From Planctomycetales bacterium (GTDB lineage: Bacteria; Planctomycetota; Planctomycetia; Planctomycetales; Planctomycetaceae), in the NCBI GenBank assembly GCA_028285345.1, contig JANQPT010000012.1:124001-188000 (forward strand): a stretch of 64,000 nucleotides of DNA, written 5' to 3'. Shown in pieces: positions 18,210 through 26,661 of this stretch. The translations under genes and the position numbers were made by a program. Numbering within the stretch: position 1 is the first letter of the stretch; each line of letters opens with the position of its first letter. Under the pieces are notes generated by a model. The model was not told the DNA's origin, did not search any database, and saw only the letters and a program-made list of their open reading frames with translations.

Positions 18210-19025
18210 ATGAGTGAGTCCAGGAAAGAGAAGTCGAAGATTCCTGTTTCCCGCCGTAAGTTCATGCAGAACGCCGCTGCGCTGGGGGTGGGAGCCTATG
18301 TGGCAGGGTCGGTGGCCAATCGAGGCATCGCCTGCACAGCTTCGGAGGCAGCGTGGCCGTTCCCCACCTATCCAGATCCACCGGGGCCAACGGTCTACAA
18401 TTTTGACACCCTCTACGACTACCAAACCAGGTGTGTCAGCGCTAGTCAGACGCAAAACGGAGGCGACGTCCAATGGGACTTGACCACCTACACCAACTAT
18501 TACCAGGCAGTCATTGATACCGAAGATGACAGCTCCTGGAAAATCTACTGGTCCAACTTTGGTTTCGACATCCCTGCTCCAGATACGACGGTGATCAAAG
18601 CAGTGATGCTCAAGATCAAGGCCCAAGCGTTTGAGGACGGCGGGTCAGGCGGTCTGACTCAACCCCGATATGGTGACAACCCTGAGTTGACGAAGGATCC
18701 GCTAACGGACACGGGTTCTCCCGGAACTGCCTACGATCATACCAACAACGGTTGGTGGGACAATAACATCCAGCCTTGGCTGGCGGGCAATTACCTGGAC
18801 GACAAGAACATTTGGCAATCGCCGACAATCCCCACACCTACGGAATGCATTTCTACATGGATGTATACCCACTGGGGAGGGTGTGGAGGAAGTTCGATGT
18901 ACTTGACGGTTGCTGATGTCGAAGATGAGGACTTTGGCTTCTTCTTTCAGCCAACCGCAAAGAACGACGACGACTGCTTCCGGATTTGGAAGGATCCGGA
19001 AATCCGAGTCTATTGGGCGAGTTGA
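18210..19025 (+). CDS. Tat-exported protein of unknown function
   Basis: A 271-residue protein starting at 18210, where AAAAGGAG (18195-18202) gives a good ribosome binding site; an upstream in-frame start at 18021 would add an implausible 63 residues. Residues about 14-45 form a twin-arginine signal (SRRKFMQNAAALGVGAYVAG), so it is probably folded, possibly with a cofactor, before export. The mature part is rich in Asp, Trp, Tyr and Pro, with many short turns (DPPGP, NNGWWDNN, WGGCGGSS) and looks all-beta. I recognise no family and no catalytic motif. It is monocistronic with a strong terminator. Confidence 0.75.
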   Translation: MSESRKEKSKIPVSRRKFMQNAAALGVGAYVAGSVANRGIACTASEAAWPFPTYPDPPGPTVYNFDTLYDYQTRCVSASQTQNGGDVQWDLTTYTNYYQAVIDTEDDSSWKIYWSNFGFDIPAPDTTVIKAVMLKIKAQAFEDGGSGGLTQPRYGDNPELTKDPLTDTGSPGTAYDHTNNGWWDNNIQPWLAGNYLDDKNIWQSPTIPTPTECISTWMYTHWGGCGGSSMYLTVADVEDEDFGFFFQPTAKNDDDCFRIWKDPEIRVYWAS

Positions 19026-19049
19026 GAGCAACATTACCAGTTAGACGAT

Positions 19050-19083
19050 CCGGCGGCGAAACTTGGTTTCGCCGCCGGTTTTC
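19050..19083 (+). terminator. Rho-independent terminator of the Tat-exported gene
   Basis: CCGGCGGCGAAA (19050-19061) pairs perfectly with TTTCGCCGCCGG (19067-19078) across a five-base loop and is followed by TTTTC. It lies 25 bases after the stop codon. Confidence 0.88.
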
Positions 19084-19229
19084 GTGTTTCGGTTCACCGT
19101 CACTATCACTTCAGACGCTTTGCCGCTGGTCATCGCCCGCGGCCACCCTTGGCTTGACGATGAACGTTTTATGCCAACTGCAAACCAGGGAAAGCACCCT
19201 TCGAAATCGGCTGCATGCGCGGTCTCTCA

Positions 19230-21272
19230 CTATCGCCGAGGCTCGGCGAAGACCCAGGGCCGAGCTTGTTTAATGGCCAGATTCCCTGCACGGGTGATCT
19301 TGAACTCAATCTCCATCGCAAAACGGCTGTCATTCGGCGATTTGCCGTACAGCGATGCGAAATGGGCGTGAATCTGACCCAAATACTCACGCATCTGATT
19401 CATGTGCACCGGCGTGAGCAGCCGCTCATCCACCGCAGTGCGGTTGGAACTCCGCATCACCTGATATTGACCCGGGTTTGCTGCATCGATCAACAGCTCA
19501 TCGGGAATCGAGGCGGTGTTGGGGTTGGTCACGAGATTCTCGCCGAGCTGCACGTTGACGTAATAATTGGTGTCGGTCAAATAGAGCACGTCGCGCGTGA
19601 CGGCAACGCCGTTGGCAAGCTCGCCTTGATAATTGGGATGCACGAGCACGCCCATTGCCGTCGCAGAATGATCAACGCGATAAAACTCCCGCTCCTCGAA
19701 CGCCCGCAGATTCCATAAGCTCGCATAGACTTGGCGAATCGACTTCGAAATATGGCCTTCGTGAGGGTGGTGGGTATACGAGTCATACAGTCCTGCGCCG
19801 CTAAAGCCGGGAAGATCTTCATTATTCGTGCTCGAACGGCAGCGCAGCGAAACACCTTCCGGAAACTCACGATGCATTTCCTCCAATGCCTGCGTCATCC
19901 ACCGCGGCATTTTTCCGCGTTTGACCAATGAACGAAACTCAGCAAGACGTTCCGACAGCCGTTCTCGATTGTCGGCGAGACTCGGATCACCTAGGAGTTC
20001 TTCCGCGAACTTGTCGAAGCCGTTGTGCTTCATGAATTCGTCGTAAAAATAGAACGGGATGGCAAACCCATTCGGAATCGTCCCCTCGGGGAAGCCAATC
20101 GAACGCAAGGCCGCCAGATTCGCAGCTTTGACACCCACACTCGGCGCATCGTAAAAACTGACATCGTCGAGCGGGCGAATGCTCGTGACGGAGAGATCAC
20201 GCTGCGGGACCTGCGTTTCGTCCGGACGGAGCCCTGTGAAATGGGCCGCCACCATCTCCGGAGTCGCGGGCGCGAGCTTGAACTTGTCAGTCGAGACTTT
20301 GAATGAGACAAGCTGTCCGATCAGCGGTTCGATCACTTTGTCGGTTGCTGCGCCGGCAATAAAGGCGTTGGGAATCTGATCTTGCACGGCGCGCAGATTC
20401 ACGTGTGACAGGGGGGTCTGCCGAACCGTCGTGATGATTCCCGCAACCCGCGGCAACGCGTTGGGGAGCGTTTCGCAAATGACCACATCATGCGGACCGG
20501 GAAGGACATCGCCCGTCAACAACCGCAGTCGGCCGAAGCTCGAACCGACGTTGAGCGGAACAAATCCGGCCTCCACACTCCGCAAGTTTTCGTCAAGGAA
20601 GACCGGAATCTCCGACTCGTCATAGAGCGACTTCTCGTTGTAATACCTGCGGAGTAATTCGTCGCCGCGCGGATAATAGCCAAGATCGTCGCTCAGCGCG
20701 GGCATTTTCTCCTTAAGCAGGTCGAAACAGAGCTGGACTTGCTCAAACGAGAATTGGTCCACCGGTTCAAACTCGAACGTGTACAGTCCCTGACGGCCCT
20801 GGGGCGACTTCACCTGGGGACGGTACACCAAGACGCCTTTCATCTGGTGCTCATCAAACTCAAATGACGAACTAGCGGGGAGGCCGACCGCTTGGGCAAA
20901 CTGCGCATGTGACCGATGGGTCCTGGTGTTGATGAAATACATTTGCGGATCGTCGGACGTCGCTCGGTCGACGGTAAACTTCACGAACTCGAGGTCCGCC
21001 AGAAACCTGTCCATCAAGACGTTCCTACCCCGATACGAAAGACGGTGAAACTGGGCGCGATCGCGAATCGTCGCGACACCGTCCCGTGGGTCGAGCTGTG
21101 CAGGCCGTGCTGCCTGAGAAGTAACGCCGCCTGCTCGGCGTGGCGGGGACTGGTCGTGTCCGGTCTCCGAAAATGGGCCGTACACTGCGAAGTACAGCAG
21201 AATGGCGGCGGTCATCAGTAAGACGAAGACATTTGCCACAATCGGCAACCGGGCATTGAAGCGCTGAGTCAT
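19230..21272 (-). CDS. Membrane-anchored PEP-synthase/starch-dikinase-like protein
   Basis: About 680 residues. The ATG at 21272 overlaps the stop of the VTC gene (ATGA), which decides the start over one 51 bases upstream. A single membrane anchor lies at about 10-32. A phosphohistidine-type domain follows, with TPLSHVNLRA around His290. A PPDK N-terminal ATP-binding domain occupies the C-terminal 300 residues: GVKAANLAAL, LRCRSSTNNEDLPGFSGAGLYDS, LWNLRAFEEREFYR, and the end motif IKQARPWVF. The order, His domain before ATP domain, is that of glucan water dikinases and the reverse of PEP synthase; no PEP/pyruvate barrel is present. It probably transfers phosphate from ATP to an unknown acceptor, perhaps linked to the polyphosphate polymerase of the same operon. 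Confidence 0.8.
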   Translation of the reverse strand: MTQRFNARLPIVANVFVLLMTAAILLYFAVYGPFSETGHDQSPPRRAGGVTSQAARPAQLDPRDGVATIRDRAQFHRLSYRGRNVLMDRFLADLEFVKFTVDRATSDDPQMYFINTRTHRSHAQFAQAVGLPASSSFEFDEHQMKGVLVYRPQVKSPQGRQGLYTFEFEPVDQFSFEQVQLCFDLLKEKMPALSDDLGYYPRGDELLRRYYNEKSLYDESEIPVFLDENLRSVEAGFVPLNVGSSFGRLRLLTGDVLPGPHDVVICETLPNALPRVAGIITTVRQTPLSHVNLRAVQDQIPNAFIAGAATDKVIEPLIGQLVSFKVSTDKFKLAPATPEMVAAHFTGLRPDETQVPQRDLSVTSIRPLDDVSFYDAPSVGVKAANLAALRSIGFPEGTIPNGFAIPFYFYDEFMKHNGFDKFAEELLGDPSLADNRERLSERLAEFRSLVKRGKMPRWMTQALEEMHREFPEGVSLRCRSSTNNEDLPGFSGAGLYDSYTHHPHEGHISKSIRQVYASLWNLRAFEEREFYRVDHSATAMGVLVHPNYQGELANGVAVTRDVLYLTDTNYYVNVQLGENLVTNPNTASIPDELLIDAANPGQYQVMRSSNRTAVDERLLTPVHMNQMREYLGQIHAHFASLYGKSPNDSRFAMEIEFKITRAGNLAIKQARPWVFAEPRR

Positions 21273-22039
21273 CGGACCGAATAGTCGCAGTCGTGCAAGA
21301 GACCGAGTTCCTGACAGCCGCACAGGTATTTCGAGCAGCGGCCGACGCGGGCCGCAAACGGATATAGCCAGCGCTTCAATTCCCGCTCTCGTCCTGGCGG
21401 CGTCTTCCCTTCCAAAACCACCATTCCCTCCAACCGTCGCGGGAATCTTGTGGACATGATCCGGCGGCCGGTCTGGTCGTAAAACGTGAGATCGTCATCC
21501 AAAGTGATCCGCAGCCCGTCATCGGAATGGAAATGCTCTCGACGGTACTGCACGATCATAATCGGATCGGGGTATTTCAACACGTATCGCGTCAGCGGCT
21601 CGGGAAGGATCGACTCCAACCGATTTCGAATTGCAGCAAAGGGAATCTGTTCGAGCGGAGTATCGCAACGGACTTTAAAACGGTGCTTTCCCGTAACACT
21701 GTTGTTTCGCCATTTCACTTCGAAGAAGAATTCGCGGCCGGGATTCAAGTTGTCATACCAGCGCAGTCTGAGCTTGCTGCGTTGCGAGAAGCCGTCGAGA
21801 TTGGCGCGGGCCGCCGATAGTCTGGAATCATCAAAGTAAATGCTCCGTACCATGGATACGGGATGATTGTGAATCACCCGCCGGCAATTCGATTCCAGCA
21901 GACGCCGCAACGTTTGAGCGTCGGTACCAGAAACGACGTATTTGGTCTCGCGCCGGCCCGCCTGATCCGGACGGTCCGCCGCGGAATCGACGAGTTCAAA
22001 AACCGGAGTCGACATGTCGGTCGCTGAGATGTGAGCCAA
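21269..22039 (-). CDS. VTC-domain polyphosphate polymerase
   Basis: A 256-residue VTC-domain protein, the length of the catalytic tunnel domain of yeast Vtc4. Family features include ETKYVV at the start, SIYFDD, the RSKLRLRWYDN strand, FFEVKWRNN with K and R facing the tunnel, LEGMVVLEGKTPP, and a C-terminal CSKYLCGCQEL. Established members make inorganic polyphosphate from ATP. It sits in the middle of a tight minus-strand operon: DUF4956 ends 15 bases upstream and the dikinase starts inside its stop codon. Bacterial VTC and DUF4956 genes are frequent neighbours, often with CotH kinases; here the third gene is a dikinase instead. Confidence 0.88.
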   Translation of the reverse strand: MAHISATDMSTPVFELVDSAADRPDQAGRRETKYVVSGTDAQTLRRLLESNCRRVIHNHPVSMVRSIYFDDSRLSAARANLDGFSQRSKLRLRWYDNLNPGREFFFEVKWRNNSVTGKHRFKVRCDTPLEQIPFAAIRNRLESILPEPLTRYVLKYPDPIMIVQYRREHFHSDDGLRITLDDDLTFYDQTGRRIMSTRFPRRLEGMVVLEGKTPPGRERELKRWLYPFAARVGRCSKYLCGCQELGLLHDCDYSVR

Positions 22040-22054
22040 TTCCCGCAGCCTAAA

Positions 22055-22753
22055 TCAGAGAACAGAATTCAAGTTCACATAGGACAATTCACAGTTTGGC
22101 AGTTTTTGCCGAAGTTTGACCATCAACTCCGCGGTCCGCTGAGGACTCGATTCGTCCAAGACGACACGCATCTGTCCGCGGCCGTTCTCGACGTCGAACC
22201 GCTGGAGCGTATATCGTTCAACCAGCGAGTCCAGCGTCGTCACGACGTTTGCGTCTTCGCCGGCAAAGTATTCGTCCGACTCGCCGGTGATCGTCAGCAG
22301 CAATCGCTGCTGGCGCGTGCCGCGGTTAAAGAAACTCATGCAGGTGATGACGCACGTTGCAATTGCCACCAGCGCGCACGCTAACAGCGGCTGCTCCGCA
22401 CCGAGTGCCAGGCCGATGGCGATGCACAAGAACAGATACACGAGTTCTTCCGGATCCTTAATGGCGGCGCGAAAGCGCACAATCGACAGCGCCCCCACCA
22501 GCCCGAGCGACAGCGCCAACGACGACTTAACCACGGCGATCACCGCAGTCGTGACCAAGGCCAGCAAGGGAAACACGCGAGAAATGGAATCCGTATCCGA
22601 CGCCGACGTACTAAACCGGCGGAACAACAGCCGAACATAAAGCGCGAAGACTGCCGCAATCAACATATAGATACAGAGGCTGAGCGCAGAGACGTCCTGA
22701 TCGAGTGTGAACGAATCCTCCAGGGCCTTCCAAACGTTCTCAAACCGCCTCAT
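22055..22753 (-). CDS. DUF4956 membrane protein
   Basis: A 232-residue membrane protein with three to four transmembrane segments (about 25-45, 63-85, 88-105, 112-135) and a cytoplasmic C-terminal alpha/beta domain of about 90 residues. The loop RFRAAIKDPEELVYLFLCIAIGLALGA is characteristic of DUF4956. The family is a regular partner of VTC-domain polyphosphate polymerases and has been guessed to help synthesis or translocation of the polymer, but no function is established. First gene of the operon; no promoter recognised upstream. Confidence 0.85.
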   Translation of the reverse strand: MRRFENVWKALEDSFTLDQDVSALSLCIYMLIAAVFALYVRLLFRRFSTSASDTDSISRVFPLLALVTTAVIAVVKSSLALSLGLVGALSIVRFRAAIKDPEELVYLFLCIAIGLALGAEQPLLACALVAIATCVITCMSFFNRGTRQQRLLLTITGESDEYFAGEDANVVTTLDSLVERYTLQRFDVENGRGQMRVVLDESSPQRTAELMVKLRQKLPNCELSYVNLNSVL

Positions 22754-23167
22754 TGGATTCTCGAATCTACCCAGCAGCCCGTAAAACTAGGGGCCACTCG
22801 GCGCGCTGGCTGCCAACGCGCAGTGATGAATCGGCACCAAGAGCTGGAGGCCATGCCGACAAACGGCACCGCAGACGAGGGACTCCCCAAATTCGGAGGG
22901 GCGCGAACCACGAATCACAGAACGCCGCCGCACACCTCCGATACCATGCCCCCTATTGTACGAAACTCAATTCAAGTACCTCAACTGGATTGTGAAAATC
23001 AAGACCAACAGCCAACCCAAATGACATGAATTGGGCTTGAAAAAGCATAACGACGAAACGGGTTGCTGAACCGACGATCGCAAACTGCTAATCGAAAAAT
23101 GGGTAGGAGTAAGGTTGTTACTGCGTGCCGGCAGTCTTCGCGTGAGTCAGTCGCCGACCATGAGAAG
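22754..23167. other. Intergenic, no gene seen
   Basis: Upstream region of the DUF4956-VTC-dikinase operon. Short ORFs here lack ribosome binding sites and look random. No repeat was found; its right border is the terminator hairpin of the second DUF1559 gene. Confidence 0.4.
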
Positions 23168-23200
23168 AACCGGCGGTGAAGCATTGCTTCACCGCCGGTT
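23168..23200 (-). terminator. Terminator hairpin after the second DUF1559 gene
   Basis: AACCGGCGGTGAAGC (23168-23182) pairs perfectly with GCTTCACCGCCGGTT (23186-23200), leaving a three-base loop. The minus-strand tail is CTTCTCAT, so the T-run is weak. It lies 40 bases past the stop at 23239. Confidence 0.7.
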
Positions 23201-23238
23201 ACGGTGCGTCGTCTCTCTCTCGTCTCAGTTCAATCGCT

Positions 23239-24135
23239 CTAGAGGCCTCCGCCGCCGAAGACCACTTCGCCGCCGGCATACGTACACAGGCCCTGATACA
23301 CGTTCAAGTCGATATTCTCAGAGATAAACTGCACGTGGCCGTCGCCAAAAATGAAGAACACGCCTCCGCTATGTTCACTGCTAAAGTCGTCGAGGTGGCT
23401 GTCGGGATGATTCGGCGTGTGGTCGGCCACCGCCAGCACGCGGGCGAATGCCTCTTCCCCCTCCGGGACGACACCCACCCAGGTCGACATGCCGATTGCC
23501 GACGTTCGTTCACCGGCGAACACCACATTGCTCGTACCGTCGGTCATGTCAGCCAGGCGCACACTGCTGTTGTGGGAAAACGGCCCATCTCCTTTACAGA
23601 CAAATCCGGACGGCTGTCCTTCGCAATCTTCCAACTCCAAGGTGCCGAAACATGCGACATAGTTGGACGTCGCCAGCGTCGTAATCAGATCGCCGGTTGC
23701 CTCCTCTTCAATTTCCCACATGTTTTCACCTCGGTCAGAGGGACAACGAAACGACGTGAGGTGCTTGATCCGCACCGGATCATTCACCGGATCGAGCAGC
23801 GGCAAACTGTAGTCGATCGTCTCTTGGAGCGGGATTTCGTCCATCATCGGCAGAATCATCGTCGCCCAACCCCAACCGCTGGGCCCTTCGACGTCGGGAA
23901 TGCCGGTCGACCCGTCCACACCGATCCAGCCGGACGGCAACACAGTGTGAATATCGACATAGTTGTGCAGCGCAATGCCGATCTGCTTCAGATTGTTGCG
24001 GCAGTGCGACCGCCGCGCCGCCTCGCGCGCCTGTTGGACGGCAGGCAACAGCAAGGCGATCAGAATCGCGATAATCGCGACGACGACCAGTAGTTCAATC
24101 AGCGTAAAGCCTTTTCGGCGTGGTCTTGGTCTCAT
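23239..24135 (-). CDS. DUF1559 protein with type IV pilin-like N-terminus (second copy)
   Basis: A 298-residue paralogue of the gene at 16208-17530, shorter by about 140 residues in the variable middle. It has the prepilin motif [18 protein letters not shown] at residues 8-25, the [22 protein letters not shown] signature, and the C-terminal [20 protein letters not shown] motif. AAAGG lies upstream of the ATG. Between these ends, conserved Cys pairs ([22 protein letters not shown]) suggest disulphides outside the cytoplasm. Function is not established for the family. It is monocistronic. Confidence 0.92.
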   Translation of the reverse strand: MRPRPRRKGFTLIELLVVVAIIAILIALLLPAVQQAREAARRSHCRNNLKQIGIALHNYVDIHTVLPSGWIGVDGSTGIPDVEGPSGWGWATMILPMMDEIPLQETIDYSLPLLDPVNDPVRIKHLTSFRCPSDRGENMWEIEEEATGDLITTLATSNYVACFGTLELEDCEGQPSGFVCKGDGPFSHNSSVRLADMTDGTSNVVFAGERTSAIGMSTWVGVVPEGEEAFARVLAVADHTPNHPDSHLDDFSSEHSGGVFFIFGDGHVQFISENIDLNVYQGLCTYAGGEVVFGGGGL

Positions 24136-24489
24136 CGGTCTGGCCTTTGGATAATGAATTTGGATATGGAGGATGAATTCTTAATAATGTTCACTGTTTC
24201 AACGTCGGATCTCACACGCGATTCGTCGACGGTTGCCAACAACTTCGCCCTGGCAACCGCCGCTCAGACGGATTTGCTCCCTGCCACCAATCAACCGCGC
24301 ACGCGCATATATTCGCTGCGGTGTGGGTGCATGTCTGCCCGTCGTCGGTGCGCGCTCGCTCCGCCCGGTGTGTGCATGACGAAACAAACGCGGCTTTGGA
24401 CTCCTCCGCGCAGGGAGGAACGTCGAGACGCGGCAGAGCGCTGCGGACCGCCGGCGCACGTGGCAGCCGATGGTTGGCGGTCGGCCAAG
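24136..24489. other. Intergenic, nothing recognised
   Basis: Region between the start of the second DUF1559 gene and the end of the His-rich protein gene. It should hold the DUF1559 promoter. No gene, repeat or RNA structure is convincing. Confidence 0.4.
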
Positions 24490-24945
24490 CTATGCAGGGG
24501 GAGCGCGCGGGTTGGTGAGCACCACCCTCTGCAGCAACACCGCCGGCCGGTCGGCGCTTGTGATGTCGCTGATCAGCGACGACTCAGTCGGGCAGTCGCC
24601 GACGGTCAAGATCGCTGTCCCCAGAGTCGTAAAGAGGCAAATCAGGCAATCGTGATCGTGGTGCGGTGAGTTGGGCGGATGCTCGTGTCCGCCCGACTGC
24701 GACTCGGAATCAGACGACGTCTCGTCGTGCGAAGAGTTCTGCTGCGCGTGACTGTGTCCCGCGGAGCAATGGTGCGGACAACCGCCGGCCTGCGGTTGGG
24801 CCGCTTCCGACTGCTCTGCGCAGGAATCATGCTGCCCGTGGTTATGGGCGGCGGCGTCGTGCAAAGCGTGACCGCAGAGGGAAAGCAGCCCAAAGGCGCT
24901 CGTTCCCGCGATCAGCAACGTGTTTCGCACGACCTGAAGGATCAT
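24490..24945 (-). CDS. His/Cys-rich, probably metal-binding membrane or exported protein
   Basis: A 151-residue protein. It opens with a hydrophobic segment (NTLLIAGTSAFGLLSL) that is a signal or anchor. Residues about 27-100 are packed with His, Cys, Asp and Glu (HNHGQHDSC, CPHHCSAGHSHAQ, HEHPPNSPHHDHDC), ending in a C-x2-C (DCLIC). The C-terminal part has a second hydrophobic stretch (FTTLGTAILTVG). The layout recalls DUF2946-type proteins found near copper and zinc genes, but homology is uncertain. A dyad resembling Fur/Zur-family sites lies about 105 bases upstream. A role in zinc or copper binding is inferred from composition only. No strong ribosome binding site is seen. Confidence 0.6.
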   Translation of the reverse strand: MILQVVRNTLLIAGTSAFGLLSLCGHALHDAAAHNHGQHDSCAEQSEAAQPQAGGCPHHCSAGHSHAQQNSSHDETSSDSESQSGGHEHPPNSPHHDHDCLICLFTTLGTAILTVGDCPTESSLISDITSADRPAVLLQRVVLTNPRAPPA

Positions 24946-25050
24946 GACTCACTCATCCGCCATTAGTGGCGGCTTTCGGTGGTGGTCCTGTTGGCGACCT
25001 CGATCGCCGTCATAATGAATTCCAACCATTAAAAACAAAATATCGCTAAA

Positions 25051-25071
25051 TGCAACAGGTTGTCAATTGCA
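25051..25071. promoter_or_regulatory. Candidate metalloregulator (Fur/Zur-like) operator
   Basis: TGCAA at 25051-25055 is mirrored by TTGCA at 25067-25071 in an AT-rich setting, and an inner CAAC-AG-GTTG dyad overlaps the left half. TGCAA/TTGCA half-sites occur in operators of Fur-superfamily regulators. It lies 105 bases upstream of the His-rich protein gene on the minus strand. The match is by eye and the regulator is unknown. Confidence 0.35.
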
Positions 25072-25241
25072 TCTAAATCCAATTTGCGAACTATCTCCAA
25101 AAAAGGTTCCCCAACGGATCTACGCAGTTTTGCGGAAACAGCGTGAGTTGTTTTCTTGAGTTGATTGGCTTTTTCCGCAGGGCCCGGCCTGGGCAGATGA
25201 TCGATTCTGTTGACTGAAGCTAAGGAACTGCCAAGAAATAC

Positions 25242-25269
25242 CCCTACCGACCGGAAGGTAGGGTTTTTT
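25242..25269 (+). terminator. Orphan rho-independent terminator
   Basis: CCCTACC (25242-25248) pairs with GGTAGGG (25257-25263), followed by TTTTTT (25264-25269). No plus-strand protein gene lies upstream within this interval, so it must end a non-coding transcript or attenuate the leader of ruvB, 294 bases downstream. Confidence 0.75.
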
Positions 25270-25323
25270 CTTATTGCAGATTGCCATCGATCGGCAACAA
25301 TGATCCTGAGAGCCTTTTGAATC

Positions 25324-25361
25324 GAGACGCGGTGCTGTTTTGCCGGTGCCGCGTCTCACTT
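25324..25361 (+). terminator. Second orphan hairpin, terminator-like
   Basis: GAGACGCGG (25324-25332) pairs perfectly with CCGCGTCTC (25349-25357) and is followed by ACTTTTG. The T-run is short, so termination would be weaker than at the hairpin 75 bases before it. Alternatively it is a leader structure of ruvB. Confidence 0.5.
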
Positions 25362-25562
25362 TTGTTGAGTTTCCTGTTCGACACCGACAGCGTAATTCAA
25401 ACAAAGAGTTGTCACACCATCTGGCTCACTCGCTTGAAAAAGGCGTTGTCACCCCAAATCGACGCGTTATACTCGCGCGTCGCGTTTCCGCTTGACAGTA
25501 TTTGCGGTTGTGACGCGGACTGCCGGGCGCACCGGTGAAAGGGTCTTTCTGGCGAGGCAGGG

Positions 25563-26624
25563 ATGGTTCGACAACCGATGTTTCACGGCGACGAACATTC
25601 GCACGACCGCGATGAGTTCGCGGATCCGTTGCTCGACTCCGACGGCTTGGACGTCCTTCGGCCACAACGGCTGGAGGAGGTCGTGGGGCAGCAAGCCGTG
25701 GTCGATCGCTTGCAGATCCTGCTGAATGCCGCCCGCAAACGGCAAGAACCGCTCAGCCATTTGCTACTGGACGGCCCCCCCGGTTTGGGGAAAACGACGT
25801 TCGCGACCGTATTGCCCAAGGAACTGGGGGTGGATTTTCAGATTACCTCAGGTCCGGCACTGAGTGCTCCCAAAGATCTCGTCCCTTATCTGACCAACGC
25901 CGGCCAGGGATCGGTGCTGTTTATCGACGAAATCCATCGTCTGCCCCCCGCCGTTGAGGAGTACCTTTATCCTGCGATGGAGGATTTTCGTCTCGACATC
26001 GCGCTGGGGGAGGGAGTCAACGCACGCACAATCAACATGGAGTTGAAGCACTTCACAGTGATTGGCGCAACCACCCGCAGCGGAATGCTCACGGCTCCTT
26101 TGCGTGACCGTTTCATCAATCGCGAGCATTTGGAATTCTACACAATTGATGAGTTGACTGAGATCGTGCTCCGCAACGCGCGCAAGCTTAAAGTGCCGAT
26201 CACGCACGATGCGGCCGGCGAAATTGCCTGCCGCAGCCGCGGGACGCCGCGCAACGCAAACAGCTTCTTGCGCTGGGTCCGAGACTACGTCGACAGTGAA
26301 GCCGACGGGCAGATCAGTACCGAGTTGGCCATCACAGCGCTCAAAAAACGGGAAATCGACGATATCGGCCTGGACCGCCAGGATCGCCGGTATTTACAAG
26401 TGCTAATCACCACCTTCGGCGGCGGACCAGCCGGGATCGCGGCGTTGGGACATAGCTTGAACATTCCTCCCGATACGCTCGAAGACGAGGTCGAACCTTT
26501 CTTGCTCCGCAGCGGATTCATTCAACGGACCCCGCGCGGCCGAATGGTCACGACCGCCGCCTTTGAACACCTGGGCCTGCAGGTGCCAGAAGACGACACC
26601 GAGCCTCAGGGACGGCTGTTCTAG
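25563..26624 (+). CDS. ruvB: Holliday junction branch migration ATPase RuvB
   Basis: Hexameric motor of the RuvABC complex, driving branch migration during recombinational repair. At 353 residues it has the full family length. Walker [10 protein letters not shown] is near residues 73-81, Walker [10 protein letters not shown] near 119-127, sensor 1 GATTRSGM near 170, the arginine-finger region LRDRF just after, and the C-terminal winged helix ends with [15 protein letters not shown] at 25554-25557 supports the ATG at 25563. The N-terminal tail (about 30 residues) is a little longer and more acidic than usual. ruvA and ruvC are not beside it; the gene stands alone, with two unexplained hairpins upstream. 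Confidence 0.96.
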   Translation: MVRQPMFHGDEHSHDRDEFADPLLDSDGLDVLRPQRLEEVVGQQAVVDRLQILLNAARKRQEPLSHLLLDGPPGLGKTTFATVLPKELGVDFQITSGPALSAPKDLVPYLTNAGQGSVLFIDEIHRLPPAVEEYLYPAMEDFRLDIALGEGVNARTINMELKHFTVIGATTRSGMLTAPLRDRFINREHLEFYTIDELTEIVLRNARKLKVPITHDAAGEIACRSRGTPRNANSFLRWVRDYVDSEADGQISTELAITALKKREIDDIGLDRQDRRYLQVLITTFGGGPAGIAALGHSLNIPPDTLEDEVEPFLLRSGFIQRTPRGRMVTTAAFEHLGLQVPEDDTEPQGRLF

Positions 26625-26661
26625 CGGCGGGTCTCGCGTTCAGGCTTGTTCCGAGCTTCGA

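Noticed and set aside
24154-24669. Plus-strand ORF opposite the His-rich protein gene
   Set aside because: Composition is Arg/Ala-rich as expected for a shadow frame; it overlaps the opposite gene and shows no conserved motif.
25240-25265. ACCGGAAGG resembling the signal recognition particle RNA core
   Set aside because: The surrounding conserved residues of SRP RNA are missing and the segment is better explained as the loop and stem of a rho-independent terminator.
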